Both the position numbers and the translations under genes were made by a program. This document shows, piece after piece, positions 52,930 to 62,816 of a DNA stretch of 64,000 nt. The notes below the pieces were generated by a model. That model made no database searches, was not told where the DNA came from, and saw only the letters and a list, made by a program, of their open reading frames with translations. This DNA comes from Lactarius indigo (taxonomy: Eukaryota > Basidiomycota > Agaricomycetes > Russulales > Russulaceae), in contig JAFKAC010000015.1 of assembly GCA_025766275.1 (NCBI GenBank), positions 1,302,001-1,366,000 of the forward strand, in the 5' to 3' direction. The stretch's first letter is position 1; every line of letters starts with the position of its first letter.

Positions 52930-54600
52930 CTAAAAATCCTCGTCGGTGAAGAGGGCGTCGAGAATGGCCTCCTTTTCGTCGTTTTTCATGGCGCGGACCT
53001 GGGTGACGAAACTGTCGCCATTTTTCTTCTGTGGGGTCGGCGTGGCTGGGCTGGGAGCGGATGTTGGTTCGACTTCGGCAATACGTGCGGAAGTCGTATT
53101 TCCGCGACGGTTGTCGCTCTGGCGAATTGTGGTGGCTCCTCCATTGGTTTGGCCAGACGATCGCTTCAGGCAATCGCGCGATAAGTGGCCTTTGCCGAAG
53201 CAGCGGAAGCAACGGCCTTCTGAGCGGCAACGTTGCATTTCTTCATCGGTCAGCGCGATGCGAGCGCGATCAACATCCATCGCATTGGGATCGCGGGTTG
53301 GCATCGTGGTCTGCTGACTGGGTTGGTTATTGGTACGTTGTCCCCCTCCGTGGTTGTTGTTCGAATTGAACAACTGAGCCCATTCCTGTTTAGTCTTTCC
53401 GCCAATCTTTTTGCCTCTGTCATCGAGGCCAACACAAGCGCGAAGCATCGCGTACTTTTGTTGCTCTTTTTGGGCCGACTCGACCCATTGTGTGAAGGTT
53501 TCAGGGACCGTGTCGCGTTTCAAGATGGCCGATAAGAGGCCACGCGGCAATCCTCCCGAATAGAGGTCGACCATGGCTGCGGCGTCGAGAGCGTATCCTG
53601 CCTTTGCGGCAAGATTCTGGAAGGTGGCGGTGTACATGTCAAGGTCAGCTCCTTTCATTTGGAGCACCTTTAGGAGCTGGTAAGCATCCTGCTTTTCTGT
53701 AACGTTGGTGTATGCTGATTTGAAGCTGGTGACGAAGTCGTTCCACAGCGACTCTTCTGATTTGGGGACAGCCGCTGCTGTCGCGGTGCCGTTGACTTTC
53801 GTGCGTAGTCCTTCCAGTTGGGTATCGACCCAGTCGTCTACGTTTGGTCCGCGGATGAAGGATAGCACGAGGAATATGTGCTGGTAGGGTGATCGGATAA
53901 CTGATGAGTCCTCGTTCATGCCGCGATACAGGTCGAATTCTCGCAAGAACTTTTTTGACTTATCGCGGGAGCCATCAAATGTGGCGGGGGCGTTGCCACT
54001 GAGCTTCCCTCCTGAAGAGGCGTTGGCTGCAGATCCCAAGGACATGGCGGGTGTTGATGGGGTGACAATGGGTGGTGCGGTGATGGTAAGAAGAGGCGGG
54101 AATACGGGTGAGACGGGTGTGGAGGCAGCTGCAATCTGGTGCCAAAAGTCCGGGGTGTCAATGGGTACGTTGTCTAGTGCGGTAGTGAGTTCGTCTGGTA
54201 CTGACGTTTCGTCAGGTACTTCTGTGACGGGTGAATCTACGTGTTCAGGTGCAGTTGGTTCTGGAAGGGATTTGGGGTTATCAAGATGATATCGTTCGGG
54301 GTTTTTGTCGTCCTCTGGGTTCCACCAGCCGAGACCGACGTCGTTGTTGCGAGGGATGGCGAGGGATGATTTAGTGAAGAACTCGGTACCGCGTTTTTCA
54401 AGGACATGCCACCGGTGGTTTATAAAGTCGAGGTTATAGATGTGTCCGTTGAGGAGAGCTCGATAGCCTCCGTGTCTGTCAATGTGCGATGAGTTCCAGT
54501 AAGCACACCCAAGTATGTGTGTCAGTAAGTCGTCTTGCCAGCGGCGGAATACTTCGGTCCACTGGTCGTCGGGTAAGAGGTCGAGTTCGATGCTAGCCAC
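52930..54600 (-). CDS. F Gag, intact
   Basis: 556 codons, closely matching C Gag but with a shorter linker. Begins at GTG in GCCACCGTGGCT with no in-frame ATG ahead of the conserved N-terminus (ASIELDLLPDDQWTEVFRRW). Capsid-like region around FDGSRDKSKKFLREFDLYRG (about 53930-53990). Zinc knuckle CFRCFGKGHLSRDC (about 53190). Ends ALFTDEDF with TAG; pol follows in -1 across the same GAT TTT TAG as in C. Could still supply Gag to related copies, since the frame is unbroken. Confidence 0.88.
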   Translation of the reverse strand: MASIELDLLPDDQWTEVFRRWQDDLLTHILGCAYWNSSHIDRHGGYRALLNGHIYNLDFINHRWHVLEKRGTEFFTKSSLAIPRNNDVGLGWWNPEDDKNPERYHLDNPKSLPEPTAPEHVDSPVTEVPDETSVPDELTTALDNVPIDTPDFWHQIAAASTPVSPVFPPLLTITAPPIVTPSTPAMSLGSAANASSGGKLSGNAPATFDGSRDKSKKFLREFDLYRGMNEDSSVIRSPYQHIFLVLSFIRGPNVDDWVDTQLEGLRTKVNGTATAAAVPKSEESLWNDFVTSFKSAYTNVTEKQDAYQLLKVLQMKGADLDMYTATFQNLAAKAGYALDAAAMVDLYSGGLPRGLLSAILKRDTVPETFTQWVESAQKEQQKYAMLRACVGLDDRGKKIGGKTKQEWAQLFNSNNNHGGGQRTNNQPSQQTTMPTRDPNAMDVDRARIALTDEEMQRCRSEGRCFRCFGKGHLSRDCLKRSSGQTNGGATTIRQSDNRRGNTTSARIAEVEPTSAPSPATPTPQKKNGDSFVTQVRAMKNDEKEAILDALFTDEDF

Positions 54601-54634
54601 GGTGGCTAGTTCTGAGGTCGGTAGCTTTGGCTTA

Positions 54635-55069
54635 TGTCACGCCACTGCCGGGGCGTGCGTTCGTTCTGTAACTGATCCTGCCTGAGGCAAAGGACTCAGA
54701 GTTGGACCCCCACTGAGTGGATGGGCTCCTTAAGTTCTGATACAATTGCCGCTGTCAACTGGACAGTGGCAAAGGTCCTCTTGTTCAAGCACAAGAGCTA
54801 GGCTATAGAGAAGAGGACTGTGGTAGAGAAGAGAGGATTGTACTGAGGGACAAGACAGTAGATTGACGAAGCCAAAGCTAAGGAAATACAAGGCGTACTA
54901 CAGGGTTTATATAGCTAATGTCCAGGAGTGCCAGTGAGGCAATAGAATGCCAGCGAGGCAAATGCCAGCAAAGCAGATGCCAGCAAAGCAGATGCCAGCA
55001 ACGCAAAGAAGCGGAGGAAGAATGGAAAAGAAAGGAGGGAGAGGACAAAATATGGGGGCGTTCATGACA
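54635..55069 (-). repeat. 5' LTR of element F
   Basis: 435 bp. Sense TATATAAA and the AGCTTTGGCTT segment are as in C. Just inside, the sense strand reads TAAGCCAAAGCTACC, containing the exact complement of that segment. Confidence 0.92.
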
Positions 55070-56147
55070 CCTTTGATGTATGAGAGGAACAGGAGACTTC
55101 GCCGGTAGTCGTTGCGCATGACGGGGGTATCGAGGTTCATCCCCCAATATACGTGCCATTGCGTAAGGAACGAGTCTACCTTAGTGCGATCTCCGTCGAA
55201 GATTGTGGGGGGTTCACCTGTTAGTTTCTCATGTCTGTGTCCTGCTCCTCCCCCACCTGGTGGGCCTCCACCTCCACCTCCGCCTGGTGGTCCTCCTTCC
55301 AGCAGGTTTTGTGGGAGGTCTGGTGGATTTCCTCCTCCTCCTGGTCATTGGGGAAAGTCCCCTCCGGGGGGTCCTCCCTGTCCTGGTGGAGGGTTGGGTG
55401 ATAGTGCATGTCATCGTCCGTCTCCTGATGGAGGGTCTCCTTGGTCTGGTCCTATAGCCCGAAAAATTGCTGCGTCATCTGCAGTCATGCGGTGCCCTGT
55501 ATCAGGGTTGATGGGTAGGAGGTGTTGTTGGGATTCTCGCCTGATTGCTTCAGCTGCTTCTTGCACCACTTGATCCCTTACTGCCATAATTTCTTCCTCC
55601 GTCATTGTAGTTGTAGCCATTTCTGCTGCAGGCGATCGTACATGAATGACTTCTGGTTGTTCTGATATATGCAGAGACTCAGCTCGTTGGATGGTATATT
55701 GCTCGATTGGTCCGATGCTTGCTGGTCGATTATCTTCGCTCTGTTCTTCTTCCTCAGTTTCTTCACTAACTGCTTCTCCAGTGGAGTGTTCTCATATTTG
55801 GCCGTCGATTGACCCCCAATCCGCTTGTGAATTGAGTTCATGCATGTCGATGTCGCACTGATACTGTCTTCCTGCTGGTCTGACGACGTCCCAGCGATGG
55901 TCTATGGGGTTCCACGTAATTTCTACCCAACACAGATGATCGAAATTGAACTCAACAGGTCTGAACCTCATAGGTCCATTGAATTCCACAAAGTATCCAG
56001 TTTTGTCTCCCCGGTCCCTCCAACGGGCTGCTCCTAAGAATCGGGTTGGTACGTTACGGTCTCCTCTTTGTTCCAAATGATATGGACGAAAACTCGTCCA
56101 CTGGTCACAGGTGTTGACAGCCGCCACAATGGGAATCTTGGTCTTAA

Positions 56148-56597
56148 TGTAACGCCGTCACGGCGTTGGCTCGACTTGAGCATATGAAGGCTATGGTGAC
56201 TTTGCTAATCACGCCCGGAGGCGTATGGCATGAAGGTGATGTTCTAGATGTTTGAAGACACTAGAGGATTCGGATGGCAGTTCTACCTTAGTAGAGGCAA
56301 GACAAGATGTGGAACAAGAAGTGACGATTGAAGAAGACCAAGATGGTGTGTCTTGGTCTTCCACAGCTATCTTAAATACAAGAAGAGCAGGCTTTCAAGC
56401 GCTGCTATGAGTCATTGTAATGTAGCATCCAACGTATCGTGTAAGTAGCGCAATCCTAATACTACTACTGCCTGTACTAGGATCGAGTCATCCGTTACCT
56501 CCTAACTCCTGTCCTAAACTCTGAGTCCGTGACTAATCTACCTTACCGCCGTAGTCACAACCGGTACAGTAAGGGTCCAATACGTGAAACCGTAACA
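56148..56597 (-). repeat. 5' LTR of element G
   Basis: 450 bp. The hairpin at 56333-56361 has its sense start at 56344, 34 bases from the TATTTAAG start at 56378. Primer segment TTAAGACCAAGAT inside at 56135-56147. Confidence 0.95.
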
Positions 56598-56602
56598 GAT
56601 GA

Positions 56603-59600
56603 GCTCGGGGGCGTTTATGTTAGAGGCAGGTTCCCAACTATCATGAGCTGTGGAAAAACCTTTCCATCGTATCAGATATTGTGGTGTCTTTCGCCTTCCT
56701 GTTATGCGATGATCAAGGATTTCTTCCACTTCCCATTCCAATCCTCCGTCTACTAACTCCGGGAGTGGGTGTTCTTCTTTTCCCCCATTTGCTTCGGTTT
56801 CGCGATAAGGACTTAGGAGCGCGGCGTGGAATACATCGTGGATCTTCCATTTTTCTGGCAGTTGGAGTCGATAGGCTGTTTCCGAAATCTTCTGTACTAC
56901 AATTAGCGGTCCATATCGTTTTGGTGCTAATTTGGTTGATGGGTGCGTAGTTTTTAGATTCGTGGTGTCTAACCACACTTTATTGCCCAATCGATAGGGT
57001 TGATGTCACGGTGATTCGGTTACCCATTTCAGCTGGGTGTTCTTCATTGCGGTTTGTGCGTCCATCCGTGCCTTAGCTAGGGCTGTGAGGTGTTCATCGG
57101 CCGTTGGGGAATTGGTGGAGTTCTTTGGTTGATGGACAGATGGAACGAATCCCATGAGCAACTCAAACGGAGATTTTCGTGTGGTATCTGATGGCCACGT
57201 GTTCAGTGCGTATTGGGCGATGGGGAGCATTGGTGCCCAATTATCTTGCTGATAGTTGGCGTACATCCTTAGATACTGTTCTAGCTTTTGGTTCGTCCTT
57301 TCCGATTGTCCGTTGGTGCGTGGATGGTATGCCGTACTGATATTTTGTTGAATGCGTAGAGCTGAACAAAGGGCCCTGGTGAGAGCGGCCGTGAATTGGG
57401 GATTGCAGTCCGAGATGACTTTATTTGGCAGGCCATAGTGAGGCAGTACGTGTCAGACGTACGACTGTGCAACTTCTTCGGCACTGTGTTTTTCCTTCCA
57501 AGGTATGAAGATGTTGGCCTTCGAACACCCCTGATCAGTGATGGTTAGGATCGAATTGAACCCTCGAGATTTGGGGAGCTTAGTCATGAAATCGAGGGCA
57601 ATTGTCTGGAATGGCAGGGAGTTATCTGGAAAGATTGGGTTTATCGGTACTCAGGGTCGGGTTGTCAAGTTTTTATTGGCTTGGCAGGTAATGCATCCTC
57701 GTACGTAGTTGGCGATGTGGTCTGCCATGTTAGGCCACCAGTAGTGTTTGTTGATTGCTGCCAGTGTGTTGGATTGTCCAGGATGGCCTGCAGTAGTGAG
57801 GTCGCGAAACGACTGAATTACCCCCCTCCTCAAGGAGGGATCATCCACGATCACCAGTCGATCACAGTGAAACCAAAGACCCGAGGGATCACGTTGCATC
57901 GGAGGTCGTGCGGTAGGAAAAGGATTGGGTCGCGCGATTTGGGCTGCATGGCATTGGTCATCTAGGGTAGTAGCATGGGCAACATTGATAAAGAAGGAAG
58001 GTGGGAGAACGGTAACCGCGGAGTTGTCGGTGCCATCGGGGACAAGTGCGGGGTGTCAGGAGAGGGCGTCAGCATGTAGAGTAGGTCCCGGTACGTGTTT
58101 GAGTATGATGTTATAATCAGCGAGGACATTGACTAAACGTGCAACGTGATGGTTAATGTGTTGCGGAGAGCGGTAATGGAGAAGATTTTGGTGGTCGACA
58201 AGGACGGTGACAGGGTGAGAGGCGGCGACGAGTAAATGACGCCAGTGTTCCAGACCGCGGACAAGTGCCAGAAGTTCGTGATCATAGACATCGTAGTTTC
58301 GTTCGGCAGGTGAGAGAGACTGAGAGAAGTAACCTACGACCTGGTGTTTCTGTCGATTGTCAGGTTGAGTGAGTATAGCACCGATAGCATATAGGGAGGC
58401 ATTGGTCTGCAGTTGATATGGTACGGCGGGGTCTGGTTGCCGTAGTGTGGGTCGCGAGCAAGCAATGGAAAGCAGTGTATCAAGGGCATGAGTACAGTCG
58501 CTAGTCCACAGAAACGGGACATCCTTCTTTAGCAAGTTCGTTAGAGGGTGAGCGATGTTGGCATAGTGAGGTATGAAGGGTCGTTGGTATCCGAGGACCC
58601 CGAGCATACTTCGTACCTGTTTGACTGATGTCAACGTTCGTGGCCAATCGCATAGTCCCGATACTTTATCGCTACCCATTTGAATGGTTTGCTTAGTGAT
58701 CGTCATGCCTAAGTAATTGATTTCAGTGTGTTCGAAAGCGCACTTCAACAGCTTCAGGAAGTAACTTTCGTCCATGAGGATCTGGAGTACTTGTCCGACG
58801 ATTAATCGATGACGGTGGTAATCTGCAATCGTGGCAATTAGAATATCGTCCATGTAGATGAACAGTTTGGAGGGATGTTGTTGAAGTAAAGAGCGGAAGA
58901 TACGATTCATTGCTCGAACGAAAGTGGCGGGCGAATTAGTCAATCCGAAATACATAACCATGGGCTCAAACAGGCCACGGGGTGTTTTAAACGTGGCCTT
59001 CCATTGGTCTCCGTCTTTGATGCGAATGTTGTTATAACCCCATCGTATGTCAAACTTAGTGAACAATGTTTTGTTGGCGAGTTGATCGAGGAGATTGGAG
59101 ATTAACGGGATCAGATAGGTATCTTTCAACGTGATCTGGTTCAGTGGTTTGTAATCCTAAACCGGTCGCAAATTCCTGTCTTTCTTCTTTAAGAAGAAAA
59201 ACGACAACGCGTAGGGTGATTTTGATTCACGTATGTATCCTTTGCTCAGATGTTCATTCAAGAATTCGTCTAGGTGATTCAGTTCCTTTGTGTTCAAGGG
59301 ATAGATTTTGCATTTCAAAGTCGGTGGAGCATTGGGCAGAAGTGTAATCACGTGGTTGTCCTCCCTTTCGGGTGGAAAATGCATTGCGGCTTCTTCCGAA
59401 AAGACCGTAGCCCATTGTCGGTAGTACTCTGGGAGTTCGTCATTTGGTTTGGCTTGTCGTTCTGCCATTTGCTGAGCTATCGTATCAATTGTCACGGTTT
59501 GGCCGATTTTTATTTGTCATTCTGCCCCTTCGAGACAATTGTTTACCCAATCAATTTTGGGGTTGGTGTCCTTGAACCATGGATGTCTGAAGATGACCTG

Positions 59601-60218
59601 AGGTTTCCCGAGGTGTGTAACATACAACAGGGTGTGGTATCGTCAACTCCCCCAACTGATCGTTGCTGGACAGGCCTTTTTAATACTTCCCCATTCGTTG
59701 AGTGTTCTGTCGACATTGTATACTAGTCTTGGTTTGACATCTACCGTTCGCAGAGTGAGTTCTTGGACGCATTCGTCATCGATGAAGTTGTCGGACGCGC
59801 CTGAATCGATCAGGACGGGGACGGTGTGTGGAGTCTCTTCTATTGAGACGTGGAAGGTAAGTGTGTTGTCCGAAGTACTTTGGATCACGTTGATGTTTGA
59901 TTCCTCGACCTCTTCGTCTTCATCCAGGCTAGCTTCCATCAACAATTGAGAGATCATGTCTGTTCATTGATTGACTGATAACCCCAGTATACCTGTCATC
60001 AATCGTTCGGTGGTGAGTTCTTCTTTTACTTCGCTTGGAGGCAATTTGGTAGTAAGTTCGTTGACACGAGCGGGTGATTGTTTATTCGGACAGTCACGAG
60101 ACAAGTGACCCGTTTTCTTGCATCTGAAACAGAGTCCGTCTCTGCGACATCGTTCCATTTCGGCCAGTTCCTGGGGTGTACGAGTTCACGGGGTGTATGT
60201 CTGGGTGGCGTCCACTTC
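56603..60218 (-). pseudogene. H gag end and pol up to the chromodomain
   Basis: Gag zinc knuckle CFRCKKTGHLSRDC (about 60100) runs in the same frame into protease (LIDSGASDNFIDD, about 59800), RT ([23 protein letters not shown], intact YMDD about 58855), RNase H (NASLYAIGAILTQ, VDHQNLLHYR), integrase zinc region (GHPGQSNTL ... CITCQANK), core (LDFMTKLP, ISDCNPQF, ISTAYHPRTNGQSERTNQK) and chromodomain (EWEVEEILDHRITGRRKTPQYLIRWKGF, about 56680-56740), where G interrupts. In-frame stops include TGA near 60188, at 59964, 59643, 59517, 58056, 57651, 57453 and 57006, and one TAG at 59157. No frameshift is seen. The core Asp/Glu residues remain. Confidence 0.88.
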
Positions 60219-60748
60219 TGTCACGATTCAAGCTGGAGACAGGTTAGTGCAGCAGAGGACCCTTACTGTACCGGTTGCAATTACGGTGGTAAGGTATATT
60301 AGTCGCGGACTTACTTACGGTGATACGGTGGTGCGATAGGCGATAGGGTACGATAGCTGACTGATGACCGACGCCACTAGTACTGGTACTAGTAGTATTA
60401 GGGTTCGAGTTGTTTCTGCGATACGTTGGACGCTACTTTACAGTGACTCATAGCAGCGCTTGAAAGCCTGCTCAATATGTATTTAAACTGTCTTGTGAAG
60501 ACCAAGATATGCCATCTTGGTCTTCTTGAATCGTCACTTGTTTCTTTCCTTCTCTCTCTCTCTCTAAATCTATTACTTCACATTCGACCTCGCATCATCA
60601 AGTAGCAAGGACTTGTCGGTGTGCCTCCGAGCATTCACTAAGGACAAGGACATGGGCCTTCGCGTCATCGTGTCAGAGCTAGGATCAGTCGCTAAGTGGT
60701 TACCGCCATTAAAGGCTCAAGTCGAGCTAATGTTGTGACGGCATTACA
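60219..60748 (+). repeat. 5' LTR of element I
   Basis: 530 bp, TGTCACGATTCAAGC to GACGGCATTACA. TATTTAAA starts at 60480; the predicted mRNA start is 60514, 34 bases later. A CT-rich run follows in the leader near 60550. Confidence 0.93.
60497..60525 (+). promoter_or_regulatory. Predicted mRNA 5' end and self-primer hairpin, element I
   Basis: Perfect 12-bp arms GAAGACCAAGAT and ATCTTGGTCTTC. The first 11 bases of the right arm are complementary to AAGACCAAGAT at 60751-60761, just inside the LTR. Confidence 0.65.
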
Positions 60749-60761
60749 TTAAGACCAAGAT
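60749..60761 (+). other. Primer-binding segment of element I
   Basis: TTAAGACCAAGAT directly follows the LTR. No tRNA-complementary TGG start is present. Confidence 0.65.
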
Positions 60762-60767
60762 TTCATC

Positions 60768-62816
60768 GTGGCCGTAACAACAAGAGACCAGTGGACGAAC
60801 TTCCGTCCATATTCACTCCCAAGAAGAGGAGAACGAAATGTTCCCACGCGCTTTTTACAAGCTGCCAGTTGGAAGGAAAGACAAGAAGAAACCGGATACT
60901 TCGTAGAGTTTAACGGGCCTACCAGGTTCCGCCCAGTTGAGTTCAACTTCGACCACCTGTGTTGGGTAGAAGTTATGTGGAACCCCATAGACTCCCAGTG
61001 GGACGCAGTACGACCGACAGGACCCAGATATCACTGCGACATCGACGCTAGGGAGCTCAATAGTCGAGCCGATTGGGGCCCTATCGACGGACAAGTACGA
61101 GAACACTCTACCAGAGAGGTAGTATCAGAAGAGGCAGACAAAGAACAAAGTCAGAGAGAAAGTGAAGGACGAGAGCTGAACCAAACAGAAACCAGTGGAG
61201 GGGCAATACAAGATCTCCTCATTGAATGAGCTGAGTCCGCGCACATCACGGAGCCCGAACCAATTCACATCCGATCGCCAGCCATCATGGCCACTCTGAC
61301 ACAAGCCATGGAAGAAGTTGCAATCGAAGAAGCGCATGCAATACGAGCCAAGGCGAGAGAAATCCTCATGCCTATTAACCCAGAAACAGGGGTGCGGATG
61401 ACTGCAGACGATGCAGCCATCTTTCGAGCCATAGGATCCGACAGAGGGGACCCCCCATCCGGAAGGCGACCCGCATTAGAGCTCCCACCAGGTATAGGGG
61501 GACCTAGCGGAGACCCGCCGCCACCACCAGGGGGAGGTATCCCATTCGACATACGAAGAACCGACCCACCAAGAGGACCACCCATTGGACCGCCAGGCGG
61601 TGGAGGCGGTGGCGGAGGAGGAGGTGGCAGAGACGCTGGAGGAGGAGGACACCATAACGAAAAATTAACCGGCAAGCCACCTTCCATTTTTGATGGGGAC
61701 AGACTCAAAGTAGACCAATTCCTGATGCAGTGGCACGTCTACTGGGGCATGAATTTAGATGCCCCCATCATGCGCAACAACTACAGAAGATGCCTTCTGT
61801 TTCTTTCTTACATCAAAGGCGGAGTGGTCAGCAAATGGGTCCTATCCTTCCTGAACTGGCTCAACAGACAAATACAACGAGGGATTAGTCCCTACACTCG
61901 CAAACTATGGGACGCCATAGCCAATGGTTTCAGCCAGCAGTTTGAGAACACATTGGAACGCGAACAAGCACAAGCAATATTACGAAAAGGATTCAAAATG
62001 ACGGGGGAGGACATTGACAAGTACGTCAATGATTTCAAACAGCTCGCGTGGAAAGCTCATTACCGCCTCAACGAACCACAAATGATCGACCTCTTCACAT
62101 CGGGTCTACCAAAGGAACTGTTTAAAAATGCGTTCCAGTTTGACGACCCAATCACATTCGACGATTGGAAGAGGGCCGTGCTCAAGTGGCAGAAGAACTA
62201 CATTCATCTCAAGGCGAGGCTCAACGAATACAAAAACACCCCAATGCAGCCAAAGAAGCAAAGCGGCAATGCGGGCTGGACACTCCCACAAAATCTGCCT
62301 CAGAACAACCCGTGGGCCATGGACACATCAGCGGATCGCGCCAGAGTAAGACTCGCGGGGTCGGAAGATATCAATTTCAACAAACTACCCCATACCTGGT
62401 CCCCACCTCCGTTCCCGCCAAGAGGAGGACCTGGAGCTAGAGGACGTGGCAGAGGAGGGTCACGACGGGACCTAAGGAATGTCCTCTGCTATAACTGTAA
62501 CGCTCTGGGGCATCTCTCACAAAACTGCCCATACCCACGACAGCAACGACAGTGGCAGAACCCCCCATCTAACAGTAGGATGACGGAAACCACCTGGCCC
62601 CCAGGACCGGTATCGCAATACGAGCCATCGCTACCTGGCTATACAACGCCGTCGGTCAGCGCGACACCTGCGCCGCAGATCAGCACAGCCACGACTATCA
62701 AAACTGCCGGGGAACAGGCCAAGGAGTGGCTCACCCAGGTGGCCAATAGCATGGATGAGGTAAAAGACCTCATACTTCAAGACTTGTGGGGAAAAGAGGG
62801 TTTTCGGGACGCCTGA
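60768..62816 (+). pseudogene. I Gag, one TGA
   Basis: One frame of 683 codons including the stop, broken only by TGA at 61227-61229 (E reads Arg in IERAES). The frame opens after TAA at 60750-60752, inside the primer segment, and the conserved N-terminus (AVTTRDQWTNFRPY) follows a GTG at 60768 with no ATG before it, so initiation is at a non-AUG codon or relies on something not visible. Then MATLTQAMEEVAIEE (61287), Gly/Pro-rich part, capsid-like region (FLMQWHVYWGMN, about 61720; LSFLNWLNRQIQRG, about 61845), and zinc knuckle CYNCNALGHLSQNC (about 62490). Ends KEGFRDA. Confidence 0.9.

Larger units (their letters stand above)
48798..55069 (-). mobile_element. Gypsy chromovirus F, complete, minus strand
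   Basis: 6272 bp with perfect CCTTT duplications (48793-48797 and 55070-55074), nested in gag of G. The LTRs differ by about two substitutions and one 15-bp unit, so it is young. Same family as C. Confidence 0.95.
47842..56127 (-). pseudogene. G Gag, split by element F
   Basis: Reads from the GTG at 56127 (AAVNTCDQWTSFRPYHLEQR) through PVEFNFDHLCW, MATTTMTEEEIMAVRDQ (about 55620), a Gly/Pro-rich part and FLTQWHVYWGMN. At LFLSYIKG element F intervenes; the frame resumes in phase at 48792 (SVSEWVLLYLKWLNWQIQRG) once F and its 5-bp duplication are discounted. The zinc knuckle CYNCNAPGHLSRNC is at about 48120. TGA codons interrupt it (for example before EHSTGE and after HPRQP). It ends KEGFRSA, overlapping pol. 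Confidence 0.9.
42659..56597 (-). mobile_element. Gypsy chromovirus G, complete structure, minus strand
   Basis: Both LTRs are 450 bp with perfect GATGA duplications (42654-42658 and 56598-56602), inserted just after the chromodomain of H. Element F (48798-55069) is nested in gag. The LTRs differ at about 18 positions, 16 of them transitions. Same family as B and D. Confidence 0.95.
40164..60218 (-). mobile_element. Gypsy chromovirus H, minus strand, heavily interrupted
   Basis: H pieces are 40164-41497, 42103-42658, 56598-59957 and up to 60218. They are split by LTR R, by element G (duplication GATGA) and by element I, which starts at 60219 and hides the 5' end. The coding sequence, where visible, keeps one frame from the Gag zinc knuckle into pol, so this family may lack a gag-pol frameshift. 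Its sequence is clearly different from all other families here. Confidence 0.88.

Noticed and set aside
60497..60525. GC-containing hairpin followed by T-rich bases, considered as a transcription terminator
   Set aside because: The genome is eukaryotic, the hairpin sits 17-45 bases after the TATA start in six LTRs, and it matches the primer site, so a role in initiation and priming fits better.
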